Positions 22,322 to 35,000 of a DNA stretch of 64,000 bases are shown piece by piece; within the stretch, counting starts at the first letter, position 1, and each line of letters begins with the position of its first letter. This DNA is from Trissonchulus latispiculum. Lineage: Eukaryota > Nematoda > Enoplea > Enoplida > Ironidae. The stretch is from the NCBI GenBank assembly GCA_030248195.1, contig JASAND010030682.1, positions 62,001-126,000 of the forward strand, given 5' to 3'. The notes under the pieces were generated by a model, which was not told where the DNA came from, ran no database searches, and saw only the letters and a list, made by a program, of their open reading frames with translations. Made by a program: the position numbers and the translations under genes.

Positions 22322-23080
22322 ATGGACTGGAACGGTAATTCTCCTTTTGTTACTTTACCCAGAAGAGGTCGACGTAAAAAACGATCCGAAGTTGTCGATC
22401 ATTTTTTGCCAGATTGTACCTGGTTTAATGGTGAAACGATGTGCGATTTTATGACTGATAAGTAAGTCTTTCATTATAACATAAATAATTAACACTTTTG
22501 GTTTATTAAATTAAATTAAATTTAATTTTAGTTTATTAATCATATTAATCATTCTTGGAAATAGATAACTCTCAAGTTGACCACATATTATTTTTAGTAA
22601 ATTAAACTATGTAGTAAACTTAAATGAAGTCAACATTTAACTCTTGTCGTGCTATCGCTGAAAATACAAAAGCTTATTTCTTCGACTTAACACATTAGTG
22701 GAATCAATTTTTGCCAATCTAATATTTTATTGTTACAAGTTCTAAATTGTGAAATTTTAGTTTTTATGTTGTCAGAAACTTATAAGTTACAAATGTAATA
22801 TTCTACCAAATGGAACACTTTTCGATTACCGACAAATTACCTGAAGCTCGCACTAACAAATGAGGATGAAAAAATTCAGAAGTATCCCCCAAAAAGTTAA
22901 AGACTAGGGAGCAAAACTAAAATTTGACTTTAAAGTTTGGCTTGATTGTTTATTTATAGTTATGGTCGACAAATTGAACGGGTGATTAGATTCCAGGGTA
23001 TGAGCGCCAGTATGCCTGAGTATCACTTATTGCCTTCCCTCAAAGCACAAAGAGACCAGAAAGATTCATGGGGAAATGAG
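22322..23080 (+). CDS. PPP4R4: Probable N-terminal exons of PPP4R4 (22322-22461 and 22960-23080)
   Basis: The first exon starts at ATG 22322, encodes a basic segment (LPRRGRRKKRSE) and ends at GTAAGT with phase 2. The second follows a TATTTATAG acceptor, completes the codon, and encodes RQIERVIRFQGMSASMPEYH and then LLPSLKAQRDQ. That stretch resembles the vertebrate PPP4R4 segment before the HEAT repeats (an IER...LP-L-RQ pattern), and it ends in phase 0 at GTAATC. The assignment to PPP4R4 rests on this modest likeness, the strand and the order. They could instead belong to a separate upstream gene. Confidence 0.5.
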
Positions 23081-26000
23081 GTAATCTTTTTAGTGGTGTT
23101 TTTTGCAAGGAGTTCTAATTTTTCATTCTTTAACTGCCTCAGTGTTACAGGACCCGATGCGGAGACCTTTTGAACAATTATTATTATCATTATTATTGTC
23201 ATTATTATTTGTTATTATTACATTTACTATTATTAATTATTAGGTAGGTAGCTATAATCGATAAACTACAATTGTTAAAAGTTGACTTGATTCTTTTTTG
23301 CGCAATGGGTTAGCCGAGTTGACCATATTGTTTTAAATTGTTCGCTGGGTAGATTTTGTTTGAAGTTCGTTAAAAGTTTTAATCGCTTGCATTATGTCAA
23401 AAAACTGAAGTGAACTTTGTTGAGGTCGTCCCTACATAAGTCTGTCTAGACAATGTGTAAAGTGTATCATTTGGGAGGGTTTTCCTCAGCGCACTAATCT
23501 ACTTTAAACCTCCACTTGCTCCTAAGAGTCTATCCGTTCTTTGCCCTATTATTTGTTACAAGCTTTACTCTTTTCACCTCTGCTAATTTCTAACACAACT
23601 TTTTTTGCTATAGCTTAAAGTTTCATTTCAGTGCTTAAAAATGCTAGAATATTCTGAAGGCTTGACAGAGGATTTTAATGTCTCCTTATTCATTGCAATA
23701 AATTTTAGATGCCGTTTAAATAAATTTTATTTAATATTCTTATATAATGTATGTAATTATTCAGATCTGACTCTTCTTTACGTCTTACAATTTTTTACAA
23801 TATTTTAATTGGAAGATTCTTATTTTTAAGTTTGTGACGGCATCGCGAAATCTTCTCATGGTAACAATTTTGTTTGCATTAAAGCTTTATAGGAATTACT
23901 GGACGAACACCCGCAGACACGACTGGGTTTACATATTAACCAAGCTGAGCCCAAATAATACAGCATAGAGATGAGATCAGGGCCGAATTTTCAGGCCCGG
24001 CCCGGCCCGGCCCTGCTCAAATTTTTGGTCTGCCCGGCCCGGCCCGGCCCTGTGTCAAAAAGTTCAGGCCCTGGCCCGGCCCGGCCCTGAGTGCCGTTTA
24101 GGTCTGCACGGCCCGGCCCGGCCCTGAAAAGCCCTGATTTTTTAAAAATTCTTCTATGGCGTTTTGAGATGTGTACAATCATGTGTATCTTAGCTCACTA
24201 TCTTATTTGCGGGACCCAAAGTATATACATGTTCTCTCAAATCAATTATGCATAATGAATATTTCAGAATTTCACCCTACTAAGGAAAATAGTCAAGAGA
24301 ATAATAAATCGGAAGAATAAATTAGCTCGAGGTCGAATTACCGAACTGGTTTATTGTTTTAGTGAGTTTAAAATAGTTACATAGTAGTTTGAGTTTTTGT
24401 TACTGAAAAGCAGACATAAACAAACACAAACAGGCACTCATTATCAACTAAAATTTCAAAAAACCGTATGCAAACTCAAACAATACTTGGCACATGCAGT
24501 CTCATTTGGTGCAAAGAAAGCAAGAAATTTGAAGTCAGGAAGGCAAACACAATTATTAGAAATGGAAAGCGTACATGTGCAAAATATGTAAAAAACGTTA
24601 GGGCTTGGCAGGGCCGGTCAGGGCCGGGCCGGGCCGGGCTTTTTCCGTTGGGAGTTGCGCGGCCCGGCCCGGCCCTTACTAATTTTTTCTCCGGCCCGGC
24701 CCGGCCCGGCCCTGACTGGACAGCAGGTCTGCGCGGCCCGGCCCGGCCCGTCGGGCCGGGCCGGGCCGGACCGGGCCGGGCTTTCTCGGCCCTGATCTCA
24801 TCTCTAATACAGCACCTGTAATAGCACTGTTTAATAGCAAATTTTATTTATTTTTGCGAAACCTGTGAACGAGGCTAAACTGGATGTTCACATTTCAACA
24901 ATAAAACATCAAGAACGACAAACGGAAAATATATACGTGATCTTGTGAGATGTTTTGTGCTTAAAACAGTTATGATTGTATATATTGTGCTACCACGAGT
25001 ATACAATTTCAATGGTCTAAAGAACATCTAATACTACTGACAAAATATGTCAATTTTTCTGCAGAAAAATATTGTAGGTAACTTTAACCAAAATTCCTAG
25101 AAGTCCTAAGCTGGCCCAAATTCCATTTTTGTATTATTTTTTCGAGGAGTGCTTTTCTGTTTTTCCGTTTTTCCCAAACGTCCAGGAAAGCTCCGTAACC
25201 CCGTTTTCTTTGTTTTTGAAGGTCCTGCTACCGTTTCCTTACGATAAGCCTGTACACATGGGCAAGTTGCCAGAAACCTTATTTCCATTTTCCGCGATCA
25301 TTTCAGTCTTAATACATAGTGACACTTTGCATCCAAGGTTGGTCTGAAATTACGTAAAATTTTGAATGAATTCCAAAGGAGTTCCAATTTCAAAGGATCG
25401 CGACCTTCTTTCAGTTCCATCCAGGTTTCGCTTCATTAACCCGAAAGGACCGACATTTGGCTTTATGTCAATTTGAACTAGCCTAGATCTCTCTCCACTA
25501 TTCTTCCTAGAAAGCAGGACTCCTCCTAATTCAGCATGTTTTTGACGTCCTGGCGACCAACCTTTCAGCCAACTCGAAAGGTAAAACTCATACTCAATCA
25601 TGTTACTACAGGCACTACCAAATTAAAGTAGCCTCAGTACTGTCTTTCAAAATTTGTAGCTCATAATGGTCGAATTTGAACATCCTACCTGAGAATGCAG
25701 ACTAAAAATACACGGAGGGTGCTGTGCTGCCATTTATAAGAAAAGTTAAAAATTAATAGCAGCACAGATAAAGCAATTAACAAACTTTATAGTCGTTGTT
25801 AAAAGGTTTATCTGTTTAACAGAATTTACATATTTAGATATTGTTTATATACACATATTTCAGAGTATTTTTTGCTTTAGTTGTTCTCAAGATGGTAAAC
25901 TGCTAGTGTTTAAATTAGGGCATATTGTGACACATAAGACGCAGATAATAAGATTACGACATGCGGATAAGCGCCAAAACGTCACATCTAATTCCTATTA

Positions 26001-29000
26001 GACCGATTTATCATTTGCTCAATTAGTGGCCCTACCCAATCTCAGGATAAGTGAAACTCTACGTACGTAATGGCGTGTAGTGTTAGTGTGAAGTGAAACA
26101 TAGTGAATCCCTGGAATTTCATTAAGTTGGTGCAGACTTTGAAAGCTTGTTCCCAAATGGATGTTAAAGTGGCGTTTAGATGAAACTCCCATAGGGTGAG
26201 TGTTTGTAAACAGAGATTTGAATAGTGGAGAAAGATTCTGAATAGTGAAAAAGGACAGACGTATTCAGGGAGGTGCTCTTTTGGAGTACATCTCGGCTCC
26301 GGCGGACCAGTTAAAATTGAATTTTGTAAACATGTGTTTGACGCAAAGTCTCCTCATAGTGTCAGATTGCTTGTCTCAATTTCCCTTCATTCCCCTTCCA
26401 CTTTCCCTCTTTCCACTTTTAGCCTGATGAAGCTATTCATTTTTGGAATTTTTGTCTCTTTTCCCTGAAAACCGGGGATTTTGATAAATTTTGAAACATG
26501 ACTTCCAGAGCCCATGTAACCATTTTCCAACCACAATGCCTTACATGTCCGGCCTTTCTGGTAATATATTCTGTATGAGTTATTGCATAATATGTATTCA
26601 TATATTTTGTGTGCCTAAAACCTGTTCTAATATCAGTCAGTCAGCTGGTACTCTGGCTTAGTTTGCCTCAAAATGGCTGTTGTACAGGCTTTCTACAGAA
26701 ATCAGCGCCGTAAAATTGTATGTTTATTAAGGATTGCCTAATCTAATTTTAGTTACAATAAACGTATGTACGCTATGTTTTATATGCTCTATCGTTATAA
26801 AAACATATTTAACTTATATAGATACTGAGAACGGTGACTGTCTATTTCCCCTTAATTACCAACGTCACCTAACCACAGGTGGACAAGGGGGGAGCGAAGG
26901 ACATGTCCCCCCCGTCGGCGAAGTCTCCCACATGGGGTCCAGAAATTGCTCTCACAAGGGGTAGGAAAATTAGCTGACTATAACTCCAAAAAGTTTTCCG
27001 GTTTTGCCGGAATGTTTCACTTAAAGTCACTATTTTTTGATAAAAACGTCCGAAAAACGTTGTTTTTGCAAAAAATCGCTGTTTTTTGTTCAAAAGCGGC
27101 AAAAATCGCTAAAAATCACTTTCAAAAATACGCTTAGGAAAAATCGCTTCCACAAGGGTCAGTGAAATTTGACCACCCCTTTAGGTATGCCCCTTACCCA
27201 GAATGCCTGGGTCGTCTTATCATCACTGTCCTGTGTTGATTCCCTGTGTTAGCTTGACTACAGTTAACTAACCCATAGAAATAATTAAGACCTAAACATT
27301 CAGTCGGCTGGATTCTATGTAGTTACGCTAATCTAGAAGAATCGTTGAGTCAATGATGCCCGCACCGCAACTTCTGATACGAGATTCGAAACCAAAAGAA
27401 TTATATACTTTGAGTTCTAGAAACGCGTTGCTTCATTTCTGGGACCAGGCTTTGAGATTTCTATATTCTATATTCGAATTCTTTGATATAGAGAGGTTTT
27501 ATTCCTAAAATATTCCTGTATATAATATAGCTTGCTTTTTTGCCGAAAAGCGGCCTTTTCGCGCAGCGAGTTAAACTTATCTCAATCCTTTTCGCGCAGA
27601 GGGATAAAATAGTTAAACAGTTCATTTTAACCCGCTAGCAGGATTAACCGAGTTAAACATTTTAGCTCTACTCTTGGGCCCTCAATCAGCATTTGCATCC
27701 ATTTCTATTGGGATGAGTCCTCCTACTCCTGGCTCTAGACTTCAAACATTAAGAATAACTTTTGGCAACAATCTTCAGGAAGTGTGACCACAGCGGCCAT
27801 CTAAATGTCAAATTTTTCACTTTTTCAATTCACATATTTTGCCATACTGTTTTGCCAAATGCCACAAAATGTCAAAATAGAAAAGTTAGTGTTATCTGGA
27901 AAAAGTATTTAAGCATTCAGAAACTTCTTGTGGGAGATGTTTTTGAAAGTGATAAGTCAATTTGTGAATATTTTGGAGGTGCTCTGCAAAAAACGAGTAC
28001 TTTTTGATGAATTTTTTGCATCCTTCTTATTTCGCATGAGTCTTGCTGGAATCCAGAATTGCGTGATGTTGACAGATTTTTGAAGTTTTGTTGCAGTCAA
28101 AAACTGTTTTCGAAACCGGCTTAGATGCTTCCAAGAAAACCCGAGTTTTTATGGCGGAATGCTTATAGCTTTTTAAGCTTTCCAGAAGAGGTTTGCCCAC
28201 ATATTTTGTAAGGAGCTTCTTGTAACTGAACAATGTTGTTCCTGGTATTCCAGAAAATTTGATGGAGTGTTGAAATAATTTACATTGTGGGAGTAGTGAC
28301 TGTGCGATTTAATTTGGGTGTGCATAAAACACGGCCCCGGCCCCGGCCCCACATAAAACACGGCCCCATTACGGCCCCGTGCATAAAACACGGCCCCGTC
28401 ACGGCCCCATACATAAAACACGGCCCCGTCACGGCCCCATCAAAAAATCATATTTTTGACTAACGGGACTAAATATAACCAAATCAGCATCTCCTAATCT
28501 ATCAAATTAAATTGTTTAACTGTTTAGGCTTTGAGTTTGAAAAATCGAATTTTGAATTGAAAGTATTATGTTCGAACCTTCTTTTTCTTTTTTTGTATCT
28601 TGGTAAATCTACAAATAACAAACTTTATGTTTTGTTTATGCAGTTATTAAATGTGTAAATTAAATTAAATTGTTTAAAGTAAATGTGTAAATGTGTTTAT
28701 GCTATTTTATGTAATTTTTTATAAAATGTTATTGTTTTACGATCTCTTGAACTTTATGACCACAAGGTGTCAATACGGCACGGCTTACTATAAAAACTTA
28801 GTTACTGATTGTTAAGATAAATATTATCAGTTGATTTTTAAATCACTTGAAATCTCTAAATATCCCCTATTCTACATTTGGTCATATGTAGTTTCGTTAA
28901 TAAATTAAGTTTAAAGGTGATGAAAATTTGTAAATTTTCAAATTTTACAAAAATGTTTTACTTAAATTTTTCGGAGCGCAAGATAAAATTAAAATTAAAC

Positions 29001-32000
29001 TTACACATAAATACATTTACACAATTTAATTTAATTTACACATTTAATAACTGCATAACATAAAGTTTGTTATTTGTTGGTTTACCAAGATACAAAAACT
29101 TAAAAAAGGTGGTTCAAAGATAATATTTTTAATTCAAAATTCGATTATTAAAACTCAAAGCCTAAACAGTTAAACAATTTAATTTGATAGATTAGGAGAT
29201 GCTGAATTGGTTATATTTAGTCCCATTAGTCAAAAATATGATTTTTTGATGGGGCCGCGACGGGGCCGTGTTTTATGTTTGGGGCCGTGACGGGGCCGTG
29301 TTTTATGCACGGGGCCGTAATGGGGCCGTGTTTTATGTGGGGCCGGGGCCGGGGTCGGGGCCGTGTTTTATGCACCCGGGCCGGGGCCGGGGCCGGAGCC
29401 GGGGCCGTGTTTTATGCACCGGGCCGGGGCCGGGGCCGTGTTTTATGCACACCCTTTAATTTTATGTATTTTAACATTGTGTAAGCTGGAAGTTTATACA
29501 CTAATCCAATAATTTTTTCAAACTAATATGGAGGAAGACTGCATTGGAAGGCAAACCTTTGCTTAAGTTCTGCTAGTTTTGTTAGGTTTGTACTTGACAA
29601 ACCTTTAAAAACTGGGTATGTGCCCCAACTCAACTGTAACTGATAAGAAATTGTAAGCCAAAAATCGTTCAGACCAAAATGTAGTAATGTTCTCTTCGTC
29701 TCTTCGAGGGAATCGAATTTTCGTGCTTTCTTCCAGGGTCTCCAAAAAGATCTCACTATTAAGTAGTATAAGTCCCCCGAAAAAGTTCAGTTTATGGAAA
29801 GCGTAAACTAACCAATCAGCTGTCAGCAGACTCCGGTGCAATTTGATTGGCTAATTACCGCCTTTTCCTCAATCATAAATCTACATAAACTCTCGAATAT
29901 ACTTTCTTTTTGCTGTCTATTTCTCATGAAAATTTCTGTAACTTTAATGTTTCGCACAGCATTAATAATAACATATGTTTCCCACACTGATGCTGTTAAT
30001 AGACAAAACAATGTAAGTACTAAGTACTAATGTATGATAAAGTTTTTATAACAATGTTTCACGTCTGCACTGTTCCTGAAAGTTTGGAACGGAGTACAGA
30101 TTCCTAAGATATAACTTAAACTTTTTCAAAATCTGACTGATCTAGTTTCACCAAGAATCCTCACACAACTGTATCAACTAACTGCTGTTTTAGTAATAAC
30201 ATTTTTCGTACTGCTCTTGTCAGCTTAAACTGTCGTTAATTTTTTTCTGTACTGTAGGTATCAGATTATAGGGATTGAGGATAGGGAATACGCATGATAA
30301 CTGAAACTGCAACTTAGGAATACAACGGGCTGGATTGGGTGGACGAGATTAAACTTCGTTTTTGTTTGGCTCGTCAGCTGACGTTCAACAATTACAATAC
30401 GTCAGCAAATCTTTTGGGGGCATTTTTTATGGTAACAAGAACAATAGCACATATAGTAGATACAAAAGTTTAACGTAATAGCTTAATAATCTCATTAAAA
30501 TTTTTTTCTATTTGTTGATTGATTAACTTTAGTATTACAGTGACATCAACATTAACATTAACATTAATATAAACATAATTCTGATAAATTAATGCACAAT
30601 ACACAGGACGACTACTTATTTATTATAATACCTATTTAGTTAACTCTACTTCTACGTAACCTGAATAGTGCTGGACTTAATAGAGTCCTTTTCATCAATT
30701 TATGCAATTGTTGCTCAATAATTTTCAGTATGCAACTATTTATGTTCCATAAATCTTGGTCCATTAAGACTTAATTTTCCTGGACGAAAGCCGTTAATAA
30801 AATGATAAATGGCTTGAAATGCACCTATAGTTGTGCCGAGAGTGAAGGTTGAAAAAGCTGTGCATTAGAGGCCTGACAATGACGAAAATAAAATAAGTGT
30901 GTAACGACCTGACCACCTGTTTCTAGGACATTTTCTTGCATTTCTTGCCCACTCTGGGCCCCTCTCTCCCAACTATTTTACCCCCGTTAGCTGCAACAGT
31001 TGTGCTTAAGTCATCCCGTGATATAACGTAAGTAGGAAAACCTCTCGTACCCTCCCAAGCCAACATTCTATGACAATGTTATGGCTAGTTGACTCGGCTT
31101 TAAAGAACGCTTCTTTCTACACTTTTCTGGCTTAAACGTTTCCTTATTCACCCATTGTTAGTTATAAGGTATATAGAAATTCATTGTTGGTTGATTTCTC
31201 ATTCCAAGTCCTCTTACCCCTTGTGGCTGGCTAGCTTAGTCTCAATGTAAGTATTATACTTAATCAGTAGATTAATCAAACAAATATATTATTTAGTCTG
31301 TGCTAATATTCTCGGTTTATGATTCAAATTTGGGTTTAATTCTGGGAGTCAGGACTGATTACGATTCTCATCGCTTCACTTCCTTTAACCGTCTTGGCAA
31401 TTTCAGATCTGTTGGGGCGGGAATTTTGGGCGAATGAGCTCAAATAGAATATTAATGAATTATTACACTCTTGCTATTATACAGATTACATATCCGTTAC
31501 AGATCACTTTATCTTAGGCCCTGTTGAATGATTTTTCAAATAAGCATTTTGCAAATGTCCGATCTACATTAACCGGCTGTGCTAAACTGTGAAAATGTAC
31601 CATTAAAATTAAAATTTACTTGTATATTTACTGTTTTCTTGCTTCCTATTTCATTATCTATAAAAAGAAGTCCATATATACGCTAACTTGGTTTTCCTAG
31701 GTAGTCTAAGATAATTTCCAGGCACGCTTAGTTAAAAGGAAGTAATGAAAATTGCCCCGTTAGAATTTCCAAAACTTCCTTTCTCTTACTAAAGCTTTTT
31801 CCCGATAACATGACACTTTATGTGAAGACTGCTGCAGAAAACCCTGAAAGCAATAGTGTTCCGTTGCCAAAAATAGATGGTGAAATATAAACTTTTCCAT
31901 TACGAAATATCTTGGCGTTGGCTTTTCGTTATATAAATTTGTTCCACTGAAGCGTAGAGAATCGGATCGGGTGTTACATAAAAGCAGAGCAAAAGCCAAA

Positions 32001-35000
32001 ACTACTGAAGTAATTCCATAGGTCGCTGCCTTTGTAGCAACAACAAACACTAACGGTGCTAACTATACTGTCCGACGTTTAAAGTAATTTTTTATCATTT
32101 GAACGTGATTTATCTGGTGTTAACAAAATTTGGCGCATATTTTTTGCACTTTTCTTGCCAAAAAACAACTCTAATCTATTCCAAAATTTATCGATAAATT
32201 AGATGACAGTGGTTTTTTCGGCATATTTGTCGCTGGCGCCAACAACTGATGTCTTTTCAGCTGCTCTCTTATCTGGCGTCTTCCTTATGTTTGCTGGTTC
32301 TCGGAGAATTGTAACCCTTTTTTGGAAGATGCGTAATTACGGACAGGTGTCAATAACAGCTGTCTCTCAGACTTCAACTTTATCGTTAAAATTGTCCTCC
32401 AAATTTTTTGGCCAACTGTTAACTCAATGCTAAAATCCGGCCCGCATCTCTTGCATGTCGTGCTGCGGTTGAGATTTTGTGCCCTGGATAAAAGTCAATA
32501 TCATTTCCATACATATTCATATTTTATATTTATATAAATATATATTTATATATTTATTTATATATATATTTTAAAACTTAAATATATTTGTAATTTTCGC
32601 TTTCTAGTGTACATAGAGATTTAATTACCTACCTACCACTTGGTTACATTTCCTTTTAGGAGGTATCTGATCAATTTAAAGTGAATTTTATTGTTTGTAA
32701 AATCGTTGATTTTGTTCAAATAAGATCATTTATAAAATTATAGATAACATCATTAATTGACATCAATATATTATTTGATGTGGTAAATTTTCAAGTTCAC
32801 TCAATTTTAATCAACTGATTCTGTTTATCCCGTTTTACAGTTTAAGATACCTTAAAAACTATTTTTCTAAAATAAGCATGAAGGCCGTTCAAAAACACGG
32901 CAACTGGTGTCATAAATGCGATAATCTTATATATTACTTATATACATACACAAGGATTTGTTTTTTGATAAAGTTTTTCGTTTTAAATTTACTACTTTGC
33001 ATGTGATCTGCTTTAACAATTTCCCATATTTATTTCTCCAACATTTTATGTTTCAGAAAAGATTTGAGACGTCTATAGCCCCACTCGGGTATGGTTCATC
33101 TGTAACTCTGACTATGTCTGAAGACCAGCTGCTGAATAACCAAAAGTCTTGGCCAAAGATTTTAGCCAAAGAATCAGGAGTGCCGGAAATTAACGGAAAT
33201 GAGCCGCCCACGGACCCTGGGAAAGAACGATCCTTAAGCCCGTCGCCTGGTCGTACTCCTGAGTCCACTGAATTTTGTAAGATAATTGTGTTAACTTTTT
33301 CTTTTCAAAAATATCTTATTGTCGCTTTCACAACTTTTTCATAGATTATGTTTATCTTTGAGGGCAACTGATAAGTAAAAAGGAGAGAAAAACCTGTTGT
33401 GTGTTCGGAGGATTGGAATATTCCAGTCTAAAATTGAAGCCTAAACGGACCATTTTCCTTAAATCGAGATGTTGCCAATTCCATGAATTGCGGCACGCGG
33501 AATGCATTTACTAACTTCCAAAGTAAGTTAGCAAAATTTAAACCTAATTTTAGCTTAGGTGAAAAGTGTAAGTCTGGTAGTTTTTAGACGATCTGACTGA
33601 GGCTATTTTTATTAAGTAGAAATTTGTCTGCGCCAAGACGTGTGTGTGACGGTTCATTTCATTCCGTCATATCATTGCAGGGCCTGAGCCTTATTCGATT
33701 TTTGATTCGTGATGGGGGCCAAGGGAAACCGAAAAATTTTTGTCGCCGATTTCGCTAAAAAGTTGCATTATGGGTTTTCGAGTCGTAGAACACGAAGTGC
33801 GTTTTTCGATGGAGCTTTTCGTTTGCTCAGCATAAGCTTACAACCTAATATTACAATTTCAGCTTGTATCAGCTAACGAAACGCTGAATCGAAAATCAAA
33901 CTCAGATTTGTGTTCAGCGACCCAGAAAACCCTGTATGCAACGTTCGGCAACAAAAATTATTTAGTTTCCCTTGGTCCCCTCTTGCGAATCGAAAAAGTC
34001 GAATCTCACGAAATTGAAAAATTTTGCGGTATTTGAACTCAGCGTGGTCTAAAACATATCCATACCAAATTTCAGCTCGGACCTCCCGTAGCGCAGTGGT
34101 TTCTTATGCGCTACAAGTGGAGGATCATGTCAAGTCTAGAGCTTGAACAAAAAATAAGCTCTAGCACTGTATTTCAAATATCCCTCCTGGGCAATTTACC
34201 GAGATTGTCAAGGGGTGGCCGCCTGCTTGGTGGAGCTACCATAGCACCTCCATTACGGTGGAGGTAATATACGTAGTGTGATAACCTTGTAGAACACTTC
34301 GGGTAATTGCTATGGCAATTACCTATTCAGTGTCAGCATCCCCTTCTCTCAAAAATGCATACGTTCTAAGCTGGCACTACCCCTAACCGGAGTACTAACT
34401 GGGGTGAGGTGGCTGTAAAAAAATTTCAGCTCAATTGGTCAAGTTTAAGAATTTTCAGTGGTGGGGGACCCGGATTCGCACGTTCGTAACATGTCCTCCT
34501 ACCTAGTCAAATCGAAGGCTTCAATTTTTCAACTTCGTTTCTCTTTTCTAATGCATTTCAGCTTCGCCTATCCCTTTCATTTTTCCTAAAACCGCTTAAA
34601 ACATTAAAAGTGCAGTCCAACGTTTTAAAACCCACATTTAAAAGGGTGCAGCCAGTATAAATGCAGCTGCAAGCAAAGCATACTTTCATGTAAAGTTTAA
34701 CAATTCCATGCCTGTAACTTTAACATTCATTGATGCGGTTTTTTATAGCTCGAATGTTGCAGTAAATGAACGGTTACAAACTGTCTTAAAAAATTTTACA
34801 ACCAATTCTACTATAATCGCCACTTCTTCTGATTCATTCTTAAATTTTAAAGTTTTTAAATCGGGTTAGCCAATGTTTACAATTACTGTAATTGCTGTGA
34901 TTTCGACTGTTTATTGCTCTCATAAATAACTTCCAATTTCAAGGCCCCCTAAAACGGGTATTTTACGCAAAACATTTTGTCAACATTTGTGAATGTCATT

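Noticed and set aside
25129..25347. Candidate missing HEAT exon of PPP4R4 (LFLKVLLPF-like stretch)
   Set aside because: Composition is vaguely right, but the splice sites give the wrong phase for the exon at 33057 and the similarity is too weak.
28173..29484. Open frames rich in Gly, Arg and Pro around the ACGGCCCC repeats
   Set aside because: Translations of transposon tandem repeats in several frames; no start or splice context.
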